Shown: positions 17,169-26,487, counted from the stretch's first letter. The stretch is 64,000 nucleotides of DNA from M3007 sp964646615 (GCA_964646615.1 CAZYEV010000088.1:62001-126000), one strand, 5' to 3'. The notes: generated by a model from the letters alone, not told the origin. Translations and numbers: made by a program.

Positions 17169-19013
17169 ATGTCCAATCTGGTCAACGATTTCGTCATCCG
17201 TTTTGCCAACGTCAACGGCACGGGTTCGGCCAGCGCCAACACGCTGTTTGCTAAGAGCGTCTTCCGCATGGGTGTGCCCGTAACGCCAAAGAATATCTTT
17301 CCCTCCAACATTCAGGGCCTGCCCACGTGGTACGAGGTGCGTGTCAATGAGCGCGGCTACTTAGGTCGGCGGGCGGGTATTGACCTGCTGGTGGGCGTCA
17401 ACCCGCAGAGCATGGCGGCCGATGTGCGCTCGGTGCGCCCAGGGGGCTATTTCATGTACGACAGCAGCCGCCCATTGGACCCTGCACTGCTGCGCGACGA
17501 CATCCATTACATTGGCATACCCATGATCCTGCTGTGTCAGAAGCACTTCGAGGTGCCGCGCGTGCAGCAGTTGCTCAAAAACATGGTTTACGTCGGCGCG
17601 CTCACTGCCCTGCTGGACCTCGAAATGGATGTGGTGAAGCAGCTGGTGGTCGAGCAGTTCAAGAAAAAAGAGAAGTTAGTGGCCTCCAACCACTTAGCGC
17701 TGGACTTGGGTTTCCAGTACGCGCGCGAGCATTACGATTGCCCGCTGCCCATGCGCGTAGAGCGGCGCGACAACGTGGGCGACCGCATCATGATGACGGG
17801 CAACACGGCCTGCGCGCTGGGGGCCATTTACGGTGGTGCCACCGTGGCCGCATGGTACCCCATCACGCCGTCCACATCGGTGGTGGATGCTTTTGAAAAG
17901 TACGCCAACCGCCTGCGCACCGACCCGCAGACGGGCGAAAAGAAGTTTGCCATTGTGCAGGCTGAAGACGAGCTGGCGGCCATGGGCGTCGTCATTGGCG
18001 CTATGTGGAACGGCGCGCGCGCTTTCACGGCTACGAGCGGGCCGGGCGTGTCGCTCATGAATGAGTTTCTGGGCCTGGCTTATTTCGCCGAAATACCCGC
18101 GGTGCTCATTGATGTGCAGCGCGGTGGCCCTTCCACCGGTATGCCCACGCGCACGCAGCAGTCCGACATCCTGCTGGCCGCTTATGCCTCGCATGGCGAC
18201 ACCAAACACCCGTTGCTCTTTCCCTCTACGCCTACCGAGTGCTTCGAGATGACCGCCGACGCCTTCGACCTGGCCGAACGGCTGCAAACGCCTGTCATCG
18301 TCATGACCGACCTCGACCTGGGCATGAACGAGCACCTCACACCTCCGCTGCACTGGGACGACAAACGCCGCTACGACCGCGGCAAAGTGCTCGATGCTCA
18401 GGCGCTGGAAAGCATCCAAAACTGGGGCCGTTACTTAGACATAGACGGTGACGGCATTCCATACCGCACCATCCCGGGCACGCACCCGACCAAAGGCTCC
18501 TTCTTCACGCGCGGCTCCTCCAAAGACGAATACGCCCGGTACACCGAAGACGGCGAAGCCTATCGCCGCAACATGGACCGCCTGCTGAAAAAATGGCACA
18601 CAGCCCGCGAACTCGTCCATCCGCCGGAGTTCTTCCAGCCGCGCTCCCGCTTCCCGGAAGCCATGCTCTTCTTCGGGACGTCGGCCTATTCGGCCATGGA
18701 GGCCTTAGACGAACTGCGCGCCATCGGCATCGATCTGGACGCCATGCGCCTGCGGGCCTTCCCGTTTAGTCAAGCCGTCCATGACTTTCTCGAAGAGCAC
18801 GAGCGCGTCTATGTGGTGGAGCAAAACCGCGACGCTCAAATGCGCTCCCTGCTGATGATTGAACTGGGCGTTTCTCTGCAAAAACTCATTCCGGTATTGC
18901 AATACGACGGCTTTCCGATTACTGCCGCCGCCATCATTAGCCAGATTGCAAAATACCACCCCGCAGCGGCAGAGCTGCTGGGCGGAAACGGCCATTCGCA
19001 CATCCTCGCTTAG
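17169..19013 (+). CDS. korA: 2-oxoacid:ferredoxin oxidoreductase, fused gamma-alpha subunit
   Basis: This 614-residue protein has the gamma domain first (FANVNGTGSASANTLFAKSV, residues ~10-190), followed by the alpha (pyrimidine-binding) domain starting near MTGNTACALGAIYGGATVAAWYPITPS. It has the gamma-alpha fusion order typical of 2-oxoglutarate-type enzymes. With the beta subunit it decarboxylates a 2-oxoacid with CoA and passes electrons to ferredoxin. 2-oxoglutarate is the most likely substrate because Bacteroidota commonly use KorAB in the TCA cycle, but pyruvate or branched 2-oxoacids cannot be excluded. Confidence 0.88.
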   Translation: MSNLVNDFVIRFANVNGTGSASANTLFAKSVFRMGVPVTPKNIFPSNIQGLPTWYEVRVNERGYLGRRAGIDLLVGVNPQSMAADVRSVRPGGYFMYDSSRPLDPALLRDDIHYIGIPMILLCQKHFEVPRVQQLLKNMVYVGALTALLDLEMDVVKQLVVEQFKKKEKLVASNHLALDLGFQYAREHYDCPLPMRVERRDNVGDRIMMTGNTACALGAIYGGATVAAWYPITPSTSVVDAFEKYANRLRTDPQTGEKKFAIVQAEDELAAMGVVIGAMWNGARAFTATSGPGVSLMNEFLGLAYFAEIPAVLIDVQRGGPSTGMPTRTQQSDILLAAYASHGDTKHPLLFPSTPTECFEMTADAFDLAERLQTPVIVMTDLDLGMNEHLTPPLHWDDKRRYDRGKVLDAQALESIQNWGRYLDIDGDGIPYRTIPGTHPTKGSFFTRGSSKDEYARYTEDGEAYRRNMDRLLKKWHTARELVHPPEFFQPRSRFPEAMLFFGTSAYSAMEALDELRAIGIDLDAMRLRAFPFSQAVHDFLEEHERVYVVEQNRDAQMRSLLMIELGVSLQKLIPVLQYDGFPITAAAIISQIAKYHPAAAELLGGNGHSHILA

Positions 19014-19052
19014 TCAGCACCCTATGGCCTTAACAAGGAAAAAACATCGCCT

Positions 19053-20105
19053 ATGACGTACCTGCGTCCTACCTTCCGCCACCCTGAAAGCCCGCGCAAT
19101 GCGCTCGGCTACACGCGCCAGTACTACGAAGGCGCCCTCTCTACGCTCTGCGCCGGCTGCGGCCACGACTCCGTCAGCGGTGCTATCATTCAGGCCTGTT
19201 TTGAATTAGCCATCGAGCCGCACCGCGTGGCCAAACTGTCGGGCATTGGGTGCTCTTCCAAAACGCCTACCTATTTCCTGGGCAACTCGCACGGCTTCAA
19301 CTCAGTGCACGGGCGCATGCCTTCCGTGGCTACGGGGGCCAACTTAGCCAACCGGGATTTGATTTATCTGGGCATCTCCGGCGACGGCGATACGGCCTCT
19401 ATTGGCATGGGTCAGTTTGTGCATGCCCTTCGCCGCAACCTTAACATCACCTACATCGTGATGAACAACGGTTGCTACGGCCTCACCAAAGGCCAGGACT
19501 CGGCCACCGCCGACGAAGGCTCGAAAAACAAGACGGGCCATGTCAACCCTTTCCACGGCATTGACCTGTGCGGTCTGGCCATCGAACTGGGCGCCACCTT
19601 TGTGGCGCGCAGCTTCTCGGGCGACAAGGAACAGCTCATCCCGCTCATCAAGGCGGCTCTCTCGCACGAGGGTTTTGCGCTGATTGACGTGCTTTCGCCT
19701 TGCGTAACCTTCAACAACAACCCCGGCTCCACCAAGTCCTACGATTACGTGCGCGAGCACATGGAAACCACCGCAGCCGTGGATTATATCTCGGAAAAGG
19801 CCGAAATCACGGCCCACTATGCCGAGGGCGAAGCCTGTGTCGTTACGCTGCACGACGGCTCGCATGTGGTGCTGCGCAAACCCGACCCGACCTGGCAGCC
19901 CACTGACCGCATCGCGGCCATGAAACGCCTGCACGAAGCGCGCCAGAGCGGCGAAATCCTGACCGGCGTCATCTACTTGGAGCCTGCCGGACGCGACCTG
20001 CATGGCATGCTGAACACCGTTCATCGCCCACTCAATGCCTTACGTGAAGAAGACCTTTGCCCGGGCAAGGAGGCTTTAGACGCCATCAATGCGGAGAATC
20101 GGTGA
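19053..20105 (+). CDS. korB: 2-oxoacid:ferredoxin oxidoreductase beta subunit (TPP-binding)
   Basis: The 350-residue protein has the beta-subunit landmarks: LCAGCGHDSV near the N-terminus with Fe-S-type cysteines, GIGCSSKTPTY, and the thiamine diphosphate motif starting GDGDTASIG and ending in MNNGCYGLTKGQ. The acidic insertion and the ~350-residue length fit KorB-type subunits. It is third in the operon, 39 bases after korA, and should form the catalytic complex with it. I see no terminator with a T-run after it; a small GGCTGT/ACAGCC hairpin sits just past the stop. Confidence 0.9.
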   Translation: MTYLRPTFRHPESPRNALGYTRQYYEGALSTLCAGCGHDSVSGAIIQACFELAIEPHRVAKLSGIGCSSKTPTYFLGNSHGFNSVHGRMPSVATGANLANRDLIYLGISGDGDTASIGMGQFVHALRRNLNITYIVMNNGCYGLTKGQDSATADEGSKNKTGHVNPFHGIDLCGLAIELGATFVARSFSGDKEQLIPLIKAALSHEGFALIDVLSPCVTFNNNPGSTKSYDYVREHMETTAAVDYISEKAEITAHYAEGEACVVTLHDGSHVVLRKPDPTWQPTDRIAAMKRLHEARQSGEILTGVIYLEPAGRDLHGMLNTVHRPLNALREEDLCPGKEALDAINAENR

Positions 20106-20223
20106 AGGCTGTGCACAACAGCCGACATGCGCACTTAACAGGCCTTGCCGCCGGGTGGTTTCAAAAGGGTAAACGGGCGCCACGGCAGCGCTCTTCGTTC
20201 ATTTGTCTGAAAACGAAAAGAAT

Positions 20224-21057
20224 ATGAGCACCAACCTGTTGCCTCGTCTTTCCCTTTGGGCCAGAGACCACCGCCCTGTGGCTATTGCCTTGCTGATAGC
20301 CGTGAAGGTGGTGCTCGGTGCCGTGGGCTTTTACAGCGGAATTGCCGCTGCCCTGCTGGGCTATACGTTACCCAACCCGAACACAGCGTGGATGCTCGGG
20401 GCTTGGGCCGTCTTTTTGCTGATAGTATATCCCTCTCGAGCGCTGAGACATCGGCTGACCTCCTTTTACTGGCGTCAGAAATCGGCGGATTTCGGGCTGG
20501 CTGTTTTTGGGTTCGCTCTCTGGTTTTTTATTGGCAACAGCATTCCGACACAGGACTACGCTATTAACTCACCGAGGGATGCCTCTTATTCTTTTGCGCC
20601 TTCAGCACCGTTGGCCCTCGGGATGCTGCAGAAGGCTGCTGAACCACGGACGCCTGCACCCGATGCTTCGTCACCCACAGTGCGCGACGGCCAGAAGTCG
20701 CACGGGAAAAAATGGGGTGCCTTTCAACGGTGGCTATCTTCCAAGGCCCAAAAAAGGGTGGAGCGGCTGTTGGCTCCCTGGTTGGCGAACGATGCCTCTG
20801 ATGATCGAGCCCAAAAAATCCTGCTTGCTATCCTGCTGACCGTGGGGGTGCTGGCGCTTTTCATCCTGGTAACGGCTTTTGCCTGTTCGCTTTCCTGCAA
20901 TGGCATGGAGGCGCTGGCCTGGGTGGTCTTTCTGGGCGGCACCTTTGTCTGTGTTCTGCTGATGGTGCAGGGAATGCGCGCCATCTTTCGCCCGAAAGCC
21001 AAAAAGCCCGACGCCCCGGGCGGGCCGCCGGCGGGCAATGGTCTTCCCCGCGCGTAG
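20224..21057 (+). CDS. Hypothetical multi-pass membrane protein
   Basis: I do not recognise this 277-residue protein. It has about five hydrophobic segments: PVAIALLIAVKVVLGAVGFY and a following one, AWMLGAWAVFLLIVY, ADFGLAVFGFALWFFIG, then two near the C-terminus around ILLAILLTVGVLALFILV and ALAWVVFLGGTFVCVLL. Between the third and fourth lies a polar, proline- and lysine-rich loop of ~90 residues. The tail is PGGPPAGNGLPRA. A TTG at 20203 could extend it by seven residues; the ATG at 20224 is preferred. It ends facing the ccmF gene. Confidence 0.6.
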   Translation: MSTNLLPRLSLWARDHRPVAIALLIAVKVVLGAVGFYSGIAAALLGYTLPNPNTAWMLGAWAVFLLIVYPSRALRHRLTSFYWRQKSADFGLAVFGFALWFFIGNSIPTQDYAINSPRDASYSFAPSAPLALGMLQKAAEPRTPAPDASSPTVRDGQKSHGKKWGAFQRWLSSKAQKRVERLLAPWLANDASDDRAQKILLAILLTVGVLALFILVTAFACSLSCNGMEALAWVVFLGGTFVCVLLMVQGMRAIFRPKAKKPDAPGGPPAGNGLPRA

Positions 21058-21103
21058 GACGGGCCGTTTTTCGCCTGGTACGCGGCAAGGTATGCCTGGC
21101 GCT

Positions 21104-23920
21104 TTAAGCCTCCTCCAGCCTGCGCCGCTGCGTCCATCGGTTCCAGGCGCTCAGGGCCAGGCCGAAGAGCATGAGCAGCGAGCCTAACCATACGAGGTTG
21201 ATGCCCGGGAAGACGATGGCCTCCAGCACGATGTAGTCTGACCGCGGGGCATTTTCGGCAATTTCGAGCGGGATGCGCCGGACTTGCTCGGAGGCTTTCG
21301 CCGCCAGAATGGTCATGGTAGCGGTGCTGGGGTCAATGTTTTCGAAGCGGAAGTGGAGGCCCCATTTGGCCACCTCGTCTTTGAGGTTGAGCGAGCGGTT
21401 GTCGCGGATGAGGAATACCGGAGCCGCTTCGGCGGTAGTGCCGTTGGGCGCGGTGATGCGCAGTTCGGCCGCCACAGCGATGTCGCCACTTTCGGGAGCA
21501 TAGTGCGGGTATTCCACATTGCGGTTGAGGCGAGCGAGCTGGATGCGGTAGCCCTCGAAGTCGGCCGTTTCGCCTTCCTTGAGGCGGAGCGGGCGATATT
21601 GCAGGGACTCATCGGCATCTAAGAGGCGTGCCAGAGAGGCTTCGGTGAGGCGCACGCGCATTTGCAATGGGCCAATTTGGGCCGGCAGGGTGAAGGCGCC
21701 CTGTTTGGGCCGCAAATAAAGCATAGGGGCTGCTGCGTGGCCGACGGTATCGCCCAGCGCAAAGGCGCGCATTTTCAGCCCAAAGGCCAGGTCGCCCTTT
21801 TCGGGGCGGTAGTCGGGGTGCTGAGGGGCCTTGGTGTAGTCGTCCAGCACTAAGTAGTGCTTTTTGGTGAAAATGGTGTCGCCGATGGCGGCTTCGTAGG
21901 CCTCGAAGCGGATGCTGTCCTCCTGTTGGCGAGCAAACTCAGGGTCGAGTTCTGCTTTGGGCAGCGAAGACACGTGCGTGAAGATGTCGTAGGTGAGGTA
22001 ATGTTTGGTTGAAGGGTTGGACGCCACCACCTGCGAGAACTGGCGGTCGTACATGACGTTGGGGTGCAGCACAAATTCCTCACCGGTGAAATTGCCCTGG
22101 GCATCGCGCTTGCGGAAGCGCACGGCAAAGGTGCGCGTCTGGCGCTCGATGGTATCTTTCAAATACGTGGCTTCATAGTCGCGAATGGGCATAGGCGCAT
22201 CTTTGAGCAGCAGCACGTTTTTGTTCAGTTCATCGCTGCCCATGCCTTCGATGAGGCCTTCCATAGCGAAGCTGTTCGAGGATATCCAGCGCTTGTTCAG
22301 ACCTGTGCTCAGGATGCCCAACAACAGCACGCCAAAGCCCACGTGCGACAGCGCCGAGCCGGCCTGTTTGAGGTTTTTTCGCGTGAAAGAAATGAGATAA
22401 TCGGCATTGGCCACTACGGCAAACATCGCGGCAAAGAGGAGCGCAAAATGCTGCCAGGCGAAGACGTCGAGCCAGAGGGCGTTGAGTGCCGTCAGCGCCG
22501 TTGCGCCTATCAGCGCAATGAGCATGTGTTTGCCGAAAGTGCGCCGCCACAGGGCTGCGTTGCGCTCCTGGTAGCGGAGCCATTGCGCCACGCCGGTGAG
22601 CAGCCCTATGAAAACACCAATCCACAACTGATAGCGGTTGTGATGCGCCACCGGGTCTTTAAGCGCCGCGCCTACGTAGTCGGGCTTGAACATCTGCACC
22701 AGCTTATTCCACACCGGCAGCGACGTGGCCCCCGTGATGAGCACTGCCGAAAAGAGCAGCACCAGCACGCCGATGAACATCCAGAACTCGCGCGAGGCGA
22801 TGGACTCCTCTTGCTGGGGCGCCGGGGTGCTCTTGCTGCGCGTGGCCATCAGCGCAATGGATAAAACCGCGAATACGCCGATGAACGCGATGAGCTGCGC
22901 ACCCAAGCCCATCTCGGTAAACGCATGCGCGGAGGAGTCGCCCAAAATACCGCTGCGCGTCAGGTAGGTGGAATAGAGCACCAGCACGAAGGTCATTAAA
23001 TAAAAGGCGTAGGCGCTGCGAATGGAATAGCCCGTATTGCGTGCAATAAGGTGGGCGTGAATACCCGCCACGAGCGTGATCCAGGGCACGAGCGAAGTGT
23101 TTTCTACCGGGTCCCAGGCCCAATAGCCGCCAAACGAGAGCGCTACGTAGGCCCACGCACCGCCCATCAGGATGCCCAGCCCCAGAATGGCCGCCGAAAA
23201 CAACGCCCAGGGCAGGGCCGGCTTCAGCCATTCGCGGTGTTCTCCCGTCCAGAGGCCTGCTATCGCGTAGGCGAAGGGCACCAGCGTGGAGGCAAAGCCC
23301 AAGAACAGCGTGGGTGGGTGTATGGTCATCCAGTAGTTTTGAAGCAGAGGGTTCAGGCCATTGCCTGTTATCTGGCTCAGGTAATCGGCCCGCTCGAAGA
23401 TGGGCGCGTCCATCGTGTGGCGCAGCAAGTCAAAAGCACTGGCGCCCAACCGATACTCTCCGATGTAGAGGCCCAAGATCATGGAGCCGATAAACGCCTC
23501 GGCCAGCGATAATACGGCCAGCACAGGCGCCTCCCACCGACCGGCGCGCAGCAACAGGATCAGCCCCAGTACGATATGCCAGAAGCTCCACAGCAAAAAA
23601 CTACCCTGTTGCTCCTTCCAAAAGGCCGAAAAGGTGTACTGAAACGGCAGGTCGTCCGAGACGTTGGCCCAGGCGTATTGGTATTCGTAGTACTTGTTGA
23701 CCAGTATCAAAAACAGCGATGCGATGACACCCAGCGTCGCCAGGCCATGCACCACAAAGGCGCCGCGTCCCAGCAGCAACCAGCCGGTCTCTTCCGACGA
23801 AGCGCGCCGGTGAACCGCCAGAAAATACGACACCGCCGCCAGCAGCGCCGCCACAAACGACAGCACCGCAAGCAGATGACCTATCTGCCCCGGCAATAAA
23901 TGCTCTCCGATGTATTGCAT
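21104..23920 (-). CDS. ccmF: Cytochrome c biogenesis protein CcmF (heme lyase, CcsA/CcmF family)
   Basis: The 938-residue polytopic protein has ~14 hydrophobic segments and the tryptophan-rich heme-handling motif GGYWAWDPVENTSLVPW near residue 270, preceded by GGAWAYVALSF. It also contains WMTIHPPTLFLGF and TYLTRSGILGDSSAHAF, both typical of CcmF. This family delivers heme to apocytochrome c on the outer face of the inner membrane. The last ~400 residues form a large soluble region before a final membrane segment (NLVWLGSLLMLFGLALSAW), longer than in Proteobacteria (~650 residues total). It starts 9 bases after the ccmE stop, so the two are co-transcribed. Confidence 0.92.
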   Translation of the reverse strand: MQYIGEHLLPGQIGHLLAVLSFVAALLAAVSYFLAVHRRASSEETGWLLLGRGAFVVHGLATLGVIASLFLILVNKYYEYQYAWANVSDDLPFQYTFSAFWKEQQGSFLLWSFWHIVLGLILLLRAGRWEAPVLAVLSLAEAFIGSMILGLYIGEYRLGASAFDLLRHTMDAPIFERADYLSQITGNGLNPLLQNYWMTIHPPTLFLGFASTLVPFAYAIAGLWTGEHREWLKPALPWALFSAAILGLGILMGGAWAYVALSFGGYWAWDPVENTSLVPWITLVAGIHAHLIARNTGYSIRSAYAFYLMTFVLVLYSTYLTRSGILGDSSAHAFTEMGLGAQLIAFIGVFAVLSIALMATRSKSTPAPQQEESIASREFWMFIGVLVLLFSAVLITGATSLPVWNKLVQMFKPDYVGAALKDPVAHHNRYQLWIGVFIGLLTGVAQWLRYQERNAALWRRTFGKHMLIALIGATALTALNALWLDVFAWQHFALLFAAMFAVVANADYLISFTRKNLKQAGSALSHVGFGVLLLGILSTGLNKRWISSNSFAMEGLIEGMGSDELNKNVLLLKDAPMPIRDYEATYLKDTIERQTRTFAVRFRKRDAQGNFTGEEFVLHPNVMYDRQFSQVVASNPSTKHYLTYDIFTHVSSLPKAELDPEFARQQEDSIRFEAYEAAIGDTIFTKKHYLVLDDYTKAPQHPDYRPEKGDLAFGLKMRAFALGDTVGHAAAPMLYLRPKQGAFTLPAQIGPLQMRVRLTEASLARLLDADESLQYRPLRLKEGETADFEGYRIQLARLNRNVEYPHYAPESGDIAVAAELRITAPNGTTAEAAPVFLIRDNRSLNLKDEVAKWGLHFRFENIDPSTATMTILAAKASEQVRRIPLEIAENAPRSDYIVLEAIVFPGINLVWLGSLLMLFGLALSAWNRWTQRRRLEEA

Positions 23921-23929
23921 GATGGCTTT

Positions 23930-24325
23930 TTATTGCTTTTCCGAGCGCACGTACACCTCTTCGTCCTTGTACTTCGACGGGCATTTGAGCAGCATATCCG
24001 ATGCCTCAAAGACATCGCCGCGCATCTGGCCCGTCAGCACAATCTGCTCCGAGCGCTCAAAGTCTTGCGGTTTGCCCGCGCGCAATATCACCTGGCGCAC
24101 TTCGCCGGCGTCGTCGCGCAGGTAAAAGGACAGGTAGTTCGGGTCTTTCACCGGGTCGTACTCCACGGGTCGGTCTTTGACCAGCTGGCCCACCATCTTG
24201 ACGCGGTCGCCTTTTTCAGCGGCCTGGGCAAAGTTGGCGTAGGTGGTCATGTCCTGACTGGCCGAAATGAGGACACCAATAGCAATGGCAATGACGGCTA
24301 TGGCAATCAAATGCGAGCGTTTCAT
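23930..24325 (-). CDS. ccmE: Heme chaperone CcmE, CXXXY variant
   Basis: The 131-residue protein has one N-terminal membrane anchor (HLIAIAVIAIAIGVLISAS) followed by an OB-fold domain with VGQLVKDRPVEYDP, SFYLRDDAGEVRQV and VLTGQMRGDVFEASDMLLKC. CcmE carries heme covalently from CcmC to CcmF. In most Proteobacteria the attachment site is HXXXY; here the same position reads C115-P-S-K-Y119. A CXXXY form is known from some archaea and sulfate reducers. Size and the adjacent ccmF make the assignment firm. Confidence 0.9.
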   Translation of the reverse strand: MKRSHLIAIAVIAIAIGVLISASQDMTTYANFAQAAEKGDRVKMVGQLVKDRPVEYDPVKDPNYLSFYLRDDAGEVRQVILRAGKPQDFERSEQIVLTGQMRGDVFEASDMLLKCPSKYKDEEVYVRSEKQ

Positions 24326-24344
24326 GTGTATTTGTTTTTGCTGG

Positions 24345-24352
24345 CAAAGGTA
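24345..24352 (-). promoter_or_regulatory. Candidate -7 promoter element of ccmE-ccmF
   Basis: The minus strand reads TACCTTTG, matching TAnnTTTG, 20 bases upstream of the ccmE start. No TTG is found at the usual -33 spacing. Confidence 0.4.
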
Positions 24353-24463
24353 GGACGGGCAAATGGTAGCTCGGGATGATCTTCCCTTTAGACGCGGCTA
24401 ACCCTGTGCTGCGTTGGGCTAAAAAACGCTTTTTGTCCGAAAACGTTCAGCCTCACCTCTGGC

Positions 24464-25015
24464 CTATTGGCCGCACGAGGGGCAACGCAGTGCCGTGGCG
24501 GCGAAGAACACCTCTGGAGGAAAATCCACAGTTACCCGTGTAGCGCCCGCCTCTGCTTTGAGTTCTAAGGAAAAGCGAATGTAATGCCGGTTGTCGTACT
24601 GCAAGCGATGCGGCTGCCCTGCCGATATCTGTAGGTATTCGGGCCTCGACAGGCAGCGCGGAAAGTGGGCGCCGGTGAAGACCTCCACATCGCCCGTAGG
24701 CAGGGGACGCAACAGGAGATTGGCCCGCCCAATGTCGTCGCCTATGGTCAGCCAGGTAACGCCTGGGCGCAGGTAGAAAAAGCGCCGGTTGGGTTGCGCG
24801 GTATCCGCACCGAAGACCTCCGTTTCCGAAAATTCGGCTAAGCACCAGTTACGTCGAGCATCCGCCTCCTCCACGGCGCGCGCTGTGCTTATCCGAAAGG
24901 CTGGACCCGCTGGCGACGGCGGTGTTGAGGATGCTGCAGGCGCTTTCGTATCGCCCGAAGAACAGGAGGCCCAAAACAAAACGATTACCCAACTACAGCC
25001 AAACCATCGGTACAT
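24464..25015 (-). CDS. Hypothetical lipoprotein
   Basis: I do not recognise this 183-residue protein. The N-terminus (MYRWFGCSWVIVLFWASC) is a lipoprotein signal with a lipobox-like LFWASC, followed by a Ser/Pro/Ala-rich linker of ~30 residues typical of tethered proteins. The folded part is mostly beta-like, with LRPGVTWLTIGDD and FSLELKAEAGATRVTVDF. It ends in RCPSCGQ, a C-x-x-C pair that could bind metal or form a disulfide. It stands alone between ccmE and mutA. Confidence 0.55.
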   Translation of the reverse strand: MYRWFGCSWVIVLFWASCSSGDTKAPAASSTPPSPAGPAFRISTARAVEEADARRNWCLAEFSETEVFGADTAQPNRRFFYLRPGVTWLTIGDDIGRANLLLRPLPTGDVEVFTGAHFPRCLSRPEYLQISAGQPHRLQYDNRHYIRFSLELKAEAGATRVTVDFPPEVFFAATALRCPSCGQ

Positions 25016-25238
25016 AGACTGCTAATTATTTTTTGGTGAAAAAAGCCGGTTCCGGCATTTAAACGAAAACCGGCGCAAAGAACGCCATCCGTCGAGGGAA
25101 AAAGGATAAAGCCTGTAGAAAGGCATGCGGCATTCGCGAGTAAATGCTCTGCGAAAAAAGCGCACCAATTGGTAAGGAGTGCTCCGCATGAGGCATACAA
25201 AGGACCTGGCCGCTATCTTTGCCCCACACAGCCGGATT

Positions 25239-26390
25239 ATGAGTTTACCTGCAGACTTTTTCGCCGACTTTCCGCCCGTTAGCAAGGCCGAGTGGTTGGA
25301 GCGCATCGCCAAAGACCTCAAAGGCAAAGCGCTCGACGACCTGTACTGGCACCTGAATGAGCACTTGCGCATAGATCCTTTTGTTCACCCCGATGACCAG
25401 CCCGAGCCTCCCCTGCCCCTGACGCAGGAAACTCAGGGCTGGGCGATCAACGAAGATATCGAGAGCGCCGATCCCGCTGCGGCCAACCATCAGGCCTTAG
25501 AGGCCTTAGCCTTCGGCGCTGAAAGCCTGCATTTCCAGCCGCGTGATTTGAACCACCTACCCACACTGCTGGACAGGATCTACTTAGACTACATCCAGAT
25601 GAACTTTAGCGGCCCGGCCGTAGAAGCCGGCCCGGCTGCCCTGCTCGAAGCGCTGGGACAACTCGCCGACGCACAAGGCGTTGACCGCGAACGCCTCAGC
25701 GGTGCCCTGTACTACGACCCGCTGGCTGCCGCAACACCCGCCGACTGGCGTTATGTCGGCGACCTGATGGCTTACGCCCGCGAGACCTTTCCGGGCTATC
25801 GCACCCTCAGCATCAGCGCAAACAGCGAATACCGCGGCCCAGCTGGCGCCATTGACGAACTGGCACGCCTGCTCCAGCGCGGCAACGACTACCTCCGCCT
25901 CGGCGCCGAGCGCGGCATCGAACCTGCCGACCTGGCCGCCCAACTGCAGTTCAGCATAGCCGTGGGCAAAAGCTACTACGTCGAAATGGCCCGCCTGCGC
26001 GCCTTCCGCCTCCTCTGGCTCAATGTCCTGAAAGCCTGGAACCTGCCGTTGGCATACCCGGTGCTCGATGTGCGCTTCGCTCCGGAAGCCTACACCGACG
26101 AGTTGTACACCAACATGATTCGCGCCACTACCATGGCCATGTCGGGTGTGCTGGGCGGCGCTAACCGCCTCACGGTGCTGCCCTACGACGCCGGGCGCGA
26201 GCACCTGGCCCAATACCCGTCCTCTTTTAGCCGACGCATTGCTCGCAACGTGCAGCACCTGCTCAAATTGGAAAGCGGCTTCGCCGAACTCACCGACCCG
26301 GTGGCCGGCAGCTATTTCTTAGAAAAACTTACCGCACAATTGGCCGAAAACGCCTGGAAGACCTTTGCCGCCGCCGGAACGCAGGGCTGA
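25239..26390 (+). CDS. mutA: Methylmalonyl-CoA mutase small subunit, short form
   Basis: This 383-residue protein opens with FFADFPPVSKAEWLERIAKDLKGKAL, the typical start of Bacteroidota methylmalonyl-CoA mutase beta chains. It contains the TIM-barrel segments around YYDPLAAA, SISANSEYRGPAGAIDELA and the RATTMAMSGVLGGANRLTVLPYD region. The small subunit is non-catalytic and pairs with MutB, the B12-binding chain of propionate metabolism. The reading frame stops just after LAENAWKTFAAAG, where family members usually continue for tens of residues. No mutB is present next to it. The start at 25239 is preferred to the in-frame ATG at 25179. Confidence 0.8.
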   Translation: MSLPADFFADFPPVSKAEWLERIAKDLKGKALDDLYWHLNEHLRIDPFVHPDDQPEPPLPLTQETQGWAINEDIESADPAAANHQALEALAFGAESLHFQPRDLNHLPTLLDRIYLDYIQMNFSGPAVEAGPAALLEALGQLADAQGVDRERLSGALYYDPLAAATPADWRYVGDLMAYARETFPGYRTLSISANSEYRGPAGAIDELARLLQRGNDYLRLGAERGIEPADLAAQLQFSIAVGKSYYVEMARLRAFRLLWLNVLKAWNLPLAYPVLDVRFAPEAYTDELYTNMIRATTMAMSGVLGGANRLTVLPYDAGREHLAQYPSSFSRRIARNVQHLLKLESGFAELTDPVAGSYFLEKLTAQLAENAWKTFAAAGTQG

Positions 26391-26487
26391 AGGACGCTTA
26401 TTCCAGCAAAACCCATGCGTCTTGCCTTGTGTCCACGGTGTCATTGGCCGGTCGAAAGGTTTTTGGCAAAAAAATAAATTTTAGGGC

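Noticed and set aside
26383..26480. Frameshift at the end of mutA
   Set aside because: Neither alternative frame beyond the stop continues with recognisable MutA sequence, so truncation fits better than a frameshift.
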